The notes below the pieces were generated by a model. That model did no database searches. It was not told the origin of the DNA and worked only from the letters and a program-made list of their open reading frames with translations. DNA of 44,609 nt from an uncultured bacterium (GTDB lineage Bacteria; Bacteroidota; Bacteroidia; Bacteroidales; Bacteroidaceae), in NCBI GenBank assembly GCA_905214625.1, contig CAJMMQ010000020.1:1-44609 (forward strand), in the 5' to 3' direction. Position 1 is the stretch's first letter. Each line of letters opens with the position of its first letter. Of the stretch, positions 8,337-16,280 are shown in pieces. The position numbers and the translations under genes were made by a program.

Positions 8337-9887
8337 ATGGCAATAAAGAAAAGACCGGTATCTCCACGCCAGAAGATGATAAACCTTATGTATGTCGTCC
8401 TCATGGCCATGCTTGCGCTTAACGTCTCGACCGAAGTGCTCGAGGGCTTTTCCATTGTAGAGGAGAGCCTTCACCGCACCACCTCAAACGCTTCGTCAGA
8501 GAACGAGTCGCTATATGGCGACTTCGAGGCTCAGATGAAATCAAACCCTCAGAAAGTGAAGGCATGGTTTGAGAAGGCCACTGCCGTAAAGCAGATGAGC
8601 GACTCGCTGTTCAACTTTGCACAGCAGCTGAAGGAGGCTATTGTGAAAGAGGCTGACGGGGCCGAAGGCAACGTGCTTAACATAAAGAACAAAGAAGACC
8701 TCGAAGCAGCCAATCAGGTTATGCTAGCACCGGGTACAGGCAAAGGCAAACAGCTCTTCAACGCCATCAACTCTTTCCGCGAGCGCATCTTGAAGATGGT
8801 TACCGACGAACGTCAGAAGTCAATTATAGCCAGCAATCTTACCACCACATTGCCCAAAAACGCAAGGACAATGGGTAAAAACTGGCAGGAATACATGTTT
8901 GAGGATATGCCCGTGGCTGCTGCAGTGACGCTTCTTACCAAGCTGCAGAGCGATGTCCGCTATGCCGAAGGTGAGGTTTTGCATACTCTCGTGGCCAATA
9001 TCGACATGAAGGACATACGCGTAAACAAGCTAAGTGCTTTCGTAATACCTAACGCACAGACAATAGTGCGCGGCGACAAGTTCTCGGCTCAGATTGTGAT
9101 GGCTGCAGTTGACACCACGCAGCAGCCTCAGATATATATCGGCGGAAGGCAGATGAATCTGCGCAACAACACTTACGAGATTGTTACAGGCCGTACTGGC
9201 GAGTTTAACCTTACGGGTTATATCACCATGCGTAACGGCAGCGGCGATGTAATTCGCCGTGATTTCTCACAGAAGTACACCGTGGTTGACCCAAGCGCAA
9301 CGGTTTCTGCCGACCTTATGAACGTGCTCTATGCAGGTTACAGCAATCCGATAAGCATAAGTATTCCTGGTGTTCCGCTCAACAAAGTTTCGGCCTCGAT
9401 GAGTGGCGGCACGCTTCAGCCTGTCGGTCCCGGCAAGTATATAGCCCGTCCTACGGCTGTCGGCAAGGACGTAACCATTAATGTCATGTCTTTGCAGACA
9501 GGCAGTGCCAAGCAGGTGGGCGAGTTTACGTTCCATGTGCGCAAGCTTCCCGACCCGACACCATACATTGCCATCGGCGACAACCGTTTCCGCACGGGCG
9601 GTCTGGCCAAGGCTTCGCTCATGTCTGTTGGCGGCATCAAGGCTGCCATTGACGACGGACTGCTCGACATTCCGTTCAAGGTGCTGAGCTTTGAGACCGT
9701 GTTCTACGACAATATGGGTAACGCCGTGCCAATGGTTTCAGACGGCGATTCGTTCACACAACGCCAGCGTGAGACTTTCCGCGGACTGTCGCGCAACAAG
9801 CGGTTCTACATTACCCGCATCACCGCCGTAGGTCCCGACGGAATAAAGCGCACGCTGCCGTCTACTATGGAGGTTATTGTGAAATAG
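8337..9887 (+). CDS. gldM: type IX secretion motor protein GldM/PorM
   Basis: 516 aa, the normal size. A short basic cytoplasmic N-terminus with SPRQKMINLMYVVLMAMLAL is typical: this single membrane helix (about residues 14-32) packs against GldL. The rest is the periplasmic part, with a helical first domain and several beta domains (the family has D1-D4) that reach across the periplasm to the GldK/GldN ring. The ending IKRTLPSTMEVIVK is also family-like. It is the fourth gene of the operon; 58 nt separate it from gldN. Confidence 0.96.
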   Translation: MAIKKRPVSPRQKMINLMYVVLMAMLALNVSTEVLEGFSIVEESLHRTTSNASSENESLYGDFEAQMKSNPQKVKAWFEKATAVKQMSDSLFNFAQQLKEAIVKEADGAEGNVLNIKNKEDLEAANQVMLAPGTGKGKQLFNAINSFRERILKMVTDERQKSIIASNLTTTLPKNARTMGKNWQEYMFEDMPVAAAVTLLTKLQSDVRYAEGEVLHTLVANIDMKDIRVNKLSAFVIPNAQTIVRGDKFSAQIVMAAVDTTQQPQIYIGGRQMNLRNNTYEIVTGRTGEFNLTGYITMRNGSGDVIRRDFSQKYTVVDPSATVSADLMNVLYAGYSNPISISIPGVPLNKVSASMSGGTLQPVGPGKYIARPTAVGKDVTINVMSLQTGSAKQVGEFTFHVRKLPDPTPYIAIGDNRFRTGGLAKASLMSVGGIKAAIDDGLLDIPFKVLSFETVFYDNMGNAVPMVSDGDSFTQRQRETFRGLSRNKRFYITRITAVGPDGIKRTLPSTMEVIVK

Positions 9888-9945
9888 TGCTCTTGCCGCA
9901 GGCTGCCCCGCAGCTTTGGCATGAGATAAAAATAAAAACATAAAT

Positions 9946-11037
9946 ATGAGAAGATTCATGTTCATTAAGAAGATAGCAAATGGCCACAATACGGTGGCTG
10001 CCGGACGCACTTTACGTGTGTGTGCAGTGCTGCTCTTGCTGGCGGCATGCATGGCCGAGGCGTCAGCGCAGCCTGCTGCGCGCCGCAGACAACAGCAGCA
10101 GAAAAACGAGTCGAACGCCCAGACGCTGACCACTCGTGCCCGCATATCTTATCCAACGGCCGCGCGCATGTCTGAGGATGTTGTATGGCGGCGCGATATC
10201 TACCGTGAGATTAATCTCGAGGAGGATGCCAATGCCGGCCTTTATTATCCGATAGAGCCAGTCGGTTCGCAGATGAATTTGTTTACATACATCTTTAAGC
10301 TGATGATGCGTGGCGACATAAAGGCGTACGAGTACCGTCTGGACGGCAACGAGGTGTTTACAGATTCGGCCCGCATAAAGCCTTTGGCCTTTCTCGACAA
10401 CTATCACATATATTATGAACGAGACGGAGGCCGTGTGCGGTTGGACAACAGTGACATTCCGTCGCGCGAGGTTAAGGCTTTCTATATAAAAGAGAGCACA
10501 TATTACAACCAGTCTTCTGCAACATTCCATACAAAGGTATTGGCGCTTTGTCCTATCATGTCGCGTGAGGACGACTTCGGAGACGGAGCGCAGAAGTATC
10601 CGCTTTTCTGGGTGAGATACGACGACTTGGCCCCTTATCTGAGCAAACAGATAATAATGACGAGCAACCTCAATAATGCCGCCACTATGAGCATGGACGA
10701 CTATTTTACGCGCAACATGTATAAGGGTAAGATATACAAGACCACAAACATGTTGGGCAAGACGCTCAGCCAGTATTGTCCTACTGATTCTGCCATGGCC
10801 AAGGAGCAGAAACGCATTGAAGACGAACTTGCCGCTTTTGAGAAAAATATCTGGGGCGACCAGGCCCGCAAGGATTCGCTCGACAGCATAGCAAAGGCCG
10901 ACGTGAAGGTGAAGGACAAGAAGGCAAAGAAAAACCGCCGCTCGTCTTCAACGGTGAAGAAGAGCCGTTCGTCGAGCAAGAGTTCTTCAGGCTCGTCACC
11001 TGCGGCACGTGTTACGGTGCGCAGACAGAGACACTGA
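9946..11037 (+). CDS. gldN: type IX secretion ring protein GldN/PorN
   Basis: 363 aa. The body from about residue 65 (VWRRDIYREINLEEDANAGLYYP...) is the GldN/PorN fold that pairs with GldK in the outer-membrane-associated ring. The N-terminus is long: about 22 residues precede the hydrophobic segment, which reads LLLLAACMAEASAQ. It contains both a lipobox-like LAAC (Cys35) and a signal-peptidase-I-like ASAQ, so processing is ambiguous; PorN is normally not a lipoprotein. A second start at Met5 is possible. The last 45 or so residues are Lys/Arg/Ser-rich and look disordered. A small hairpin follows the stop, before the next gene. Confidence 0.95.
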   Translation: MRRFMFIKKIANGHNTVAAGRTLRVCAVLLLLAACMAEASAQPAARRRQQQQKNESNAQTLTTRARISYPTAARMSEDVVWRRDIYREINLEEDANAGLYYPIEPVGSQMNLFTYIFKLMMRGDIKAYEYRLDGNEVFTDSARIKPLAFLDNYHIYYERDGGRVRLDNSDIPSREVKAFYIKESTYYNQSSATFHTKVLALCPIMSREDDFGDGAQKYPLFWVRYDDLAPYLSKQIIMTSNLNNAATMSMDDYFTRNMYKGKIYKTTNMLGKTLSQYCPTDSAMAKEQKRIEDELAAFEKNIWGDQARKDSLDSIAKADVKVKDKKAKKNRRSSSTVKKSRSSSKSSSGSSPAARVTVRRQRH

Positions 11038-11055
11038 TATAATACAAGATAACGA

Positions 11056-11074
11056 CTGCCCCACGACGGGGCAG
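11056..11074 (+). other. intercistronic hairpin after gldN
   Basis: CTGCCCC (11056-11062) pairs with GGGGCAG (11068-11074) across a 5-nt loop. No T run follows, so it is not a standard terminator. It could act as an mRNA end-stabiliser or partial attenuator between gldN and the beta-barrel gene. Confidence 0.5.
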
Positions 11075-11105
11075 CCAAATTTATAAACACTTAAAATGAA
11101 AGCTT

Positions 11106-11729
11106 ATGAGAAAGTTATTTACACTGATTGTTCTTGTAGCGGCAACCTATTTTGCCGTGCCTGCAAACGCACAGCTGAAGTTTGGTGTCAAGGGTGGTCT
11201 TAACATCACAAACATGTCGCTCAGTAATGATGTTTTCGAGACATCAAACCGTACGGGATTCTTCATTGGTCCTACAATCAAGTTCACTCTTCCTATTGTA
11301 GGTCTCGGTATCGACGCCTCTGCACTTTACGACCAGCGTGAAGGCGAGGTTAATGTTGAAGCAGACGACAACACAATTGTTTCAACAAAACTGAAGCAGA
11401 AGGCCATTAACATTCCTATCAACCTTCGTTACGACATCGGTCTGGGCAGCCTTGCTGCCGTTTATCTCGCAGCCGGACCTCAGTTCGGATTCAACGTCGG
11501 CGACAAAAACCAGAGCCTCTATAAAGATGTTGCCGAATGGAGACTCAACACATCTAACTTTAGCGTCAACGTGGGTGCCGGCGTCATGCTGCTCGGCCAT
11601 CTGCAGGTTGGTGCCAACTACAACATTGTTTGCGGCAAGACAGGCGAGATAACCGTTCTTGACGGAGCCAAGAGCGTGTTGCGCGGCCGTTCAAACACAT
11701 GGCAGATTTCTGCTGCCTACTATTTCTAA
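11106..11729 (+). CDS. PorT-family outer-membrane beta-barrel protein
   Basis: 207 aa. A clear signal peptide (MRKLFTLIVLVAATYFAVPANAQ) is followed by a small barrel of the type often labelled porT family or OMP_b-brl_2: LKFGVKGGLNITNMS, RTGFFIGPTIKF, IPINLRYDIGLGSLAAVYLAAGPQFGF and a terminal SAAYYF with C-terminal Phe. It lies 68 nt after gldN on the same strand, with no recognisable TAnnTTTG box in the gap, so it is probably transcribed with the secretion operon. A strong terminator follows. Whether it has a role in type IX secretion is unknown; barrels of this type are common and varied. Confidence 0.85.
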   Translation: MRKLFTLIVLVAATYFAVPANAQLKFGVKGGLNITNMSLSNDVFETSNRTGFFIGPTIKFTLPIVGLGIDASALYDQREGEVNVEADDNTIVSTKLKQKAINIPINLRYDIGLGSLAAVYLAAGPQFGFNVGDKNQSLYKDVAEWRLNTSNFSVNVGAGVMLLGHLQVGANYNIVCGKTGEITVLDGAKSVLRGRSNTWQISAAYYF

Positions 11730-11767
11730 TTCTGGCAAATTATTTAAAAGCATAGAATAATTTCAGT

Positions 11768-11807
11768 GGAGACATTTCTGCGTCGGCATGAAATGTCTCC
11801 TTTTTTT
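11768..11807 (+). terminator. terminator of the type IX secretion operon
   Basis: GGAGACATTT (11768-11777) and AAATGTCTCC (11791-11800) form a perfect 10-bp stem followed by seven T. It closes the transcription unit that starts with porP. Confidence 0.92.
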
Positions 11808-11860
11808 GTCTCTCTTTATTCCGGCATTTATATTTTTTGTGCAAACAGGCACTTTTATAT

Positions 11861-11892
11861 TTTGTGCGTTTAAGCATAATTCTGTATTTTTG
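11861..11892 (+). promoter_or_regulatory. priA promoter
   Basis: TTTG (11861-11864), 20 nt, TATTTTTG (11885-11892): a full Bacteroidetes consensus. With the -7 element centred near 11889 the transcript should start around 11896, only about 5 nt before the priA ATG, so the mRNA would be almost leaderless. Confidence 0.75.
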
Positions 11893-11900
11893 CACCACAG

Positions 11901-14171
11901 ATGATTTACGCAGATATCATACTTCCGCTGCCTCTCGACAGCCTGTTTACCTACTCCGTGCCCGACAGTCTTGCCGGACGCGTGGGGCAGGGCATAAGGG
12001 TGCTAGTGCCGTTTGGCAAGAGCAAGGCTTACGTGGGGCTGGTGGTGAGGACACACGACACCAAGCCCGACTTTAAGGTTAAAGACATTTCTACCGTGAT
12101 GGACGATGCTCCCGTGGTTAATTCTGTGCAGCTCGGGCTGTGGCGATGGATGGCTGACTACTATCTGTCGTCCGTGGGCGACGTGATGAACGCGGCCCTG
12201 CCGTCGGGACTTAAGAACGAGGACGGATATACGGCAAAGACCGAAACCTATGTGTCGCTTGCGCCTGAATATCACAGCGAGCGCGCCATACACGTGGCTC
12301 TCGACGTGCTGAAGCGTGCAGATGCCCAGCGTAAGGTATTCCTGAAGTTTCTCGAGCTGTCTCACTGGGACACTATCAGCGGCGACGCTTGCGCCGAACC
12401 AGTGGCCGAGGTGAGCCGCGACGAGCTTTTGAACGAAAGTCACGGCACTTCAGCAGCGTTCAGAAACCTTGTCGTAAGAAAATTTTTAAACACCTACGAG
12501 CGCGAGATAGGCCGGCTGAACAATGCCGGAGAGCCGCATCCGGAACTGATAAAGCCGCTCAACGAGGCTCAGCAGACGGCCTATAACAACATAGTTTTCA
12601 GCTTTCTGAAAAAAAACGTGGTGCTGCTCCACGGCGTTACGTCGAGCGGCAAGACCGAAATCTACATACATCTTATCAGCCAGGCCATTGAGCGCCGGCA
12701 GCAGGTGCTCTACCTGTTGCCCGAGATTGCGCTCACCGTGCAGATACGCCAGAGGCTTCAGCGCGTGTTCGGCAACCGCCTTGGCATTTACCATTCAAAA
12801 TATTCCGATGCCGAGCGTGTGGAGATATGGCAGAAACAGCTCTCTGCCGCGCCTTACGACGTAATACTCGGCGCACGCTCCGCAGTGCTTCTGCCGTTCA
12901 CCAATCTCGGTCTTGTAATCATCGATGAGGAGCACGAAACCTCGTTCAAGCAGCAAGACCCCGCCCCGCGCTATCATGCCCGCAGCGTGGCCATAATGCT
13001 TGCGCGCAAGTTTGGAGCAAAGGTGCTGCTCGGCTCTGCCACACCGTCGATGGAGAGCTGGCACAACGCCCATACGGGCAAATTCGGCCTTGTTAGCATA
13101 ATGCAACGCTACAATGACATACAGATGCCCGAAATAGAGGTGGTTGACATAAAAGACCTGCAGCGCCGCAAGATGATGAACGGCCCGTTTTCGCCCCGTC
13201 TGCTGGCTGCCGTGCGCACCGCACTTGACAACGGCGAGCAGGCCATACTATTTCAGAACCGCCGCGGCTTCGCGCCGATGATAGAGTGCCGCGAGTGCGG
13301 ATGGGTGCCCCACTGCGACAAGTGCGACGTGTCGCTGACATACCACAAGAGCCTCGGACAGCTTACGTGCCATTATTGCGGCACTACATACACCGTGCCC
13401 GACGTGTGTCCCTGCTGCGGAAGCCGCGACCTGCGCGGGCGTGGCTACGGCACGGAGAAAGTGGAAGACAAGGTTACAGAACTGTTTCCCGACGCACGGG
13501 TGGCACGCATGGACCTCGACACCACCCGAACGCGCAACGCTTATGAGCGGCTGATAAACGACTTCTCGGCTCATAAGACCGACATACTGATAGGTACGCA
13601 GATGGTGAGCAAGGGCCTCGACTTCGACAAGGTGAGCGTGGTGGGCATATTGAATGCCGACAGCATGCTCAACTATCCCGACTTCCGTGCCTACGAGCAC
13701 TCCTTCATGATGATGGCTCAGGTGGCCGGGCGCGCCGGGCGCAAGGGCAAGCGGGGGCTCGTTATATTACAGACAAAAAGCTCGCAGCTTCCGGTTGTAA
13801 TGCAGGTGGTGCGCAACGACTGCGAAGGGTTCTTCGCCGACCTGCTCGATGAGCGCCAGACGTTCAACTATCCCCCTTTCTGCCATCTTATCTATGTGTT
13901 CCTGAAGCATCGCGACGACGCCATGGTGGCCTCGGCTTCCATGCGTCTCGGCGACATACTGCGCGGCTGGTTCGGCGGCCGTGTGCTCGGTCCCGACAAG
14001 CCTTCGGTGTCGAAGGTGAAGACGCTCAACATACGCAAGATTATGCTGAAGCTCGAAAACGGCATCGACCTTGCCAAAGTGCGCCTTTATCTGCGCAAGG
14101 CGCAGACCATGATGGGGCAAGACGCTAAGTTCCGTTCGGTGCAGATTTATTTTGATGTAGACCCATTGTAA
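11901..14171 (+). CDS. priA: primosomal protein N' (replication restart helicase)
   Basis: 756 aa. PriA recognises stalled forks and reloads the replisome. The N-terminal 3'-DNA-binding domain starts with YADIILPLPLDSLFTYSVP. The helicase core has Walker A GVTSSGKTEIY near residue 245, the DEEH box near 340 and later motifs FQNRRGFAP and QVAGRAGRKGKRG. Two zinc sites lie inside the helicase core (residues about 462-506: CRECGWVPHC, CDKC, CHYC, CPCC), giving the expected eight Cys. Length is normal. It is monocistronic, with its own promoter and a hairpin at the 3' end. Confidence 0.97.
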   Translation: MIYADIILPLPLDSLFTYSVPDSLAGRVGQGIRVLVPFGKSKAYVGLVVRTHDTKPDFKVKDISTVMDDAPVVNSVQLGLWRWMADYYLSSVGDVMNAALPSGLKNEDGYTAKTETYVSLAPEYHSERAIHVALDVLKRADAQRKVFLKFLELSHWDTISGDACAEPVAEVSRDELLNESHGTSAAFRNLVVRKFLNTYEREIGRLNNAGEPHPELIKPLNEAQQTAYNNIVFSFLKKNVVLLHGVTSSGKTEIYIHLISQAIERRQQVLYLLPEIALTVQIRQRLQRVFGNRLGIYHSKYSDAERVEIWQKQLSAAPYDVILGARSAVLLPFTNLGLVIIDEEHETSFKQQDPAPRYHARSVAIMLARKFGAKVLLGSATPSMESWHNAHTGKFGLVSIMQRYNDIQMPEIEVVDIKDLQRRKMMNGPFSPRLLAAVRTALDNGEQAILFQNRRGFAPMIECRECGWVPHCDKCDVSLTYHKSLGQLTCHYCGTTYTVPDVCPCCGSRDLRGRGYGTEKVEDKVTELFPDARVARMDLDTTRTRNAYERLINDFSAHKTDILIGTQMVSKGLDFDKVSVVGILNADSMLNYPDFRAYEHSFMMMAQVAGRAGRKGKRGLVILQTKSSQLPVVMQVVRNDCEGFFADLLDERQTFNYPPFCHLIYVFLKHRDDAMVASASMRLGDILRGWFGGRVLGPDKPSVSKVKTLNIRKIMLKLENGIDLAKVRLYLRKAQTMMGQDAKFRSVQIYFDVDPL

Positions 14172-14287
14172 TTCTGTCCGTTTTAGCTAAACGTAACTCC
14201 TCCTGTTGCCGTTGATAAAACAGTTGATTATGCATAAATTTCCAAAATACGGCCTTTTGACTTCCAAAAGACCACATATTACAAAGC

Positions 14288-14324
14288 AAAAGGCCACCTT
14301 TTAGACGCTAAAAGGTGGCCTTTT
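14288..14324. repeat. AAAAGG-type hairpin repeat, copy 2 (also a bidirectional terminator)
   Basis: AAAAGGCCACCTTTTA (14288-14303) pairs perfectly over 16 bp with TAAAAGGTGGCCTTTT (14309-14324), loop of 5 nt. It lies between the convergent ends of priA and the FadL-type gene and is flanked by A and T stretches, so it can end transcription from both sides. Upstream bases 14252-14287 hold more AAAAG/CTTTT fragments of the same kind. Confidence 0.8.
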
Positions 14325-14388
14325 ACAAAGCTACAATTATCGTTTCTGTAACCTGCTGATTATCAGCGCGGTTGCAATGTGCGGCTGA

Positions 14389-16059
14389 TTAGAAGTCGAT
14401 GTCAAGTCCGATACCGAACACACGGTTAGTGCGTGTGAACGTGTCGGCGCCGTAAAGCATGCTCTTGCCTGTCGACGGGTCGGGCGTGGTCAGCAGTGCC
14501 GTTGTCTTGTCTACGGCCACCTGTGCGGCCTCAGGGCCCATCAGCTCGTTGGCCACGTTGCCGATAACCTTTCCGGCCAGTCCTGATATGTTGTAGTAGT
14601 TGTTGCTCTCGCGCTTGTAGTCCTTGTAGAATGTCTGGAAGTAAGCCAGGTTTAGCTTCATCTTCTCAGTCAGCTTAATGCCTACGCCCACGCCTACCGA
14701 ACATGAGCTTACGTTAAAGCTGATGTCCTCCATGTAGCTGTCGGTGAAGTCATACTCCGTAAACTGCGCTCCGGCGCTCACCTGCACTCTCTTGCTTATG
14801 TCATACTCCGCACCGAAGAGATACTCGTTGGTGTTGCCTCCCAGCTTGTCCTGGTGGTTGTCAAACTGCTTTGCGTCCTTGTCAAAGTAGTGGTGCCATC
14901 CGGCAGAGATGCGCAGCTGCTGCAGCGGCGACCATTGTGCGCCCAGCGTAAGCAGCGCCGGCGAGTCTTCGGCCACCTCAATGCCGTCTGTATAGCGGCT
15001 AAGCTGCTCAAGGTTCTTGGCACTCTCGCTGTTGGCCGAGCGGTTCTTCAGGCGCATGCGTGTCTTGAATTCATACTTCGCCGCAAAGTTAAAGTCGCCC
15101 GTCTTATAGTCAACACCGATTATCGGCGCGATGCCCCAGCCCGTCTGGTCGCAGTTCAGCGTAACGTCTTCTGTGGCCGCTCCGAGCGCGCCCAGCATCA
15201 CGGCCTTTATCTTATAGTCCTTGGCCATCTGCGCATATTTGGCTGCGTTGGCCATGTCGCCTGCCTGCTGATACATGTTTGCCATCTCTGTGCATGTTCC
15301 CACAGCCACGGCAGCCTGAGCCGAAAGACCTTTAAACGTCTCGGGTGCGCTTACCATCTCGCCGTTTATGTTGGCCTTTATGTTCTTCACGTAGCCGTAA
15401 TAGTTAGAGTTACCGTACAGCAGGCGTGCGCCCAGATACACCGACCAGTGGTCGTTCAGCTTGCGTGCCGCTCCGAGAGTGAAGCCGTAATAGTATTGGC
15501 GTCCGCGCATGTATGTGTCCATGTCATACTGCGACACCGTGGGCAGGCCCAGCGAGCCCAGTCCGAGTTCGTTTGTCAGCACGTCGAGATTCTGCGACAG
15601 CAGCGGCAGCAGGGCTATGTTGCCCTCAAACGACGACAGGCCGTTGTCGAACACGCACTTGCCTCCTCCGCCCGTAATGGCGAAGTTAAACTGGAAGCTC
15701 CAGTCGTTTTTGTTGTATGCCGCCTGTATCGACGGAATTATAGGAGCGTTGGCCTCGCCCTTGAAAGTCTTGGTGGTGTTGCCGTAATTCTTTGCTCCAT
15801 AGGCAAACGGGGCGAACGTAGAGGTTATCTCTCGCGTCTGGTGAGCGTTCTGGATGTTGAGCGACAGATGGAATCCGTTGTTCATAAACGCCACTCCGGC
15901 AGGGTTGCTGTAAACTCCGGCAATGCCTATCACGGCATCCTGAGCCGGGTTTCGCAGGAAAGCAATGTTCTGATTGGTGTTAGTAAGAATACCTCCTGCG
16001 CCAGCCGTAACGGCTGTTGACAAGGCAAGAGCCGTGCAGATTAATTTTGTTTTATTCAT
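14389..16059 (-). CDS. FadL/TodX (OmpP1) family outer-membrane transporter
   Basis: 556 aa. The signal peptide is MNKTKLICTALALSTAVTAGA. The mature N-terminus and YSNPAGVAFM (about residues 50-59) are characteristic of the OmpP1/FadL/TodX family, whose barrels let hydrophobic compounds such as long-chain fatty acids cross the outer membrane. The rest alternates in barrel fashion and ends GIGLDIDF with C-terminal Phe. An Ala/Met-rich helical insertion (about residues 245-285, with AQAAVAVGTCTEM and MANAAKYAQMAKDYK) is likely an extracellular loop. The substrate is not determinable. A -7 box TACCTTTG lies on the minus strand at 16093-16086. Confidence 0.9.
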   Translation of the reverse strand: MNKTKLICTALALSTAVTAGAGGILTNTNQNIAFLRNPAQDAVIGIAGVYSNPAGVAFMNNGFHLSLNIQNAHQTREITSTFAPFAYGAKNYGNTTKTFKGEANAPIIPSIQAAYNKNDWSFQFNFAITGGGGKCVFDNGLSSFEGNIALLPLLSQNLDVLTNELGLGSLGLPTVSQYDMDTYMRGRQYYYGFTLGAARKLNDHWSVYLGARLLYGNSNYYGYVKNIKANINGEMVSAPETFKGLSAQAAVAVGTCTEMANMYQQAGDMANAAKYAQMAKDYKIKAVMLGALGAATEDVTLNCDQTGWGIAPIIGVDYKTGDFNFAAKYEFKTRMRLKNRSANSESAKNLEQLSRYTDGIEVAEDSPALLTLGAQWSPLQQLRISAGWHHYFDKDAKQFDNHQDKLGGNTNEYLFGAEYDISKRVQVSAGAQFTEYDFTDSYMEDISFNVSSCSVGVGVGIKLTEKMKLNLAYFQTFYKDYKRESNNYYNISGLAGKVIGNVANELMGPEAAQVAVDKTTALLTTPDPSTGKSMLYGADTFTRTNRVFGIGLDIDF

Positions 16060-16085
16060 CTTTAATTACCTTAAAAAATAGGCTG

Positions 16086-16093
16086 CAAAGGTA
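16086..16093 (-). promoter_or_regulatory. -7 box of the FadL-type gene
   Basis: TACCTTTG on the minus strand fits TAnnTTTG and lies 26 nt upstream of the ATG at 16059. No clear -33 TTTG is visible. Confidence 0.5.
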
Positions 16094-16221
16094 TTGCTAT
16101 TGTTCAATATTCTTCAGAAAGACATGTTTAGTTTAATTTTTATTAACAAGATGAATGACTGTTAATGCACAAATGTGTTGATGTGTGCATATTTTTACGC
16201 TACAGATGTATATAAACGGAA

Positions 16222-16266
16222 AAGTATCCGGTGCTGCACTTACGACAGCACCGGATACTTTAGCCT
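16222..16266 (-). terminator. terminator of the 7TM-HD gene
   Basis: AAGTATCCGGTGCTG (16222-16236) and CAGCACCGGATACTT (16246-16260) form a perfect 15-bp stem. On the minus strand it is followed by TTTTCCG, so it ends transcription of the gene that stops at 16281. Confidence 0.88.
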
Positions 16267-16280
16267 TATGTCAACAGCCT

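Noticed and set aside
14854..16020. 388-codon plus-strand frame opposite the FadL-type gene
   Set aside because: Composition (Val/Arg/His/Cys) is typical of a reverse-strand shadow; the minus strand encodes a clear outer-membrane protein with signal peptide and promoter.
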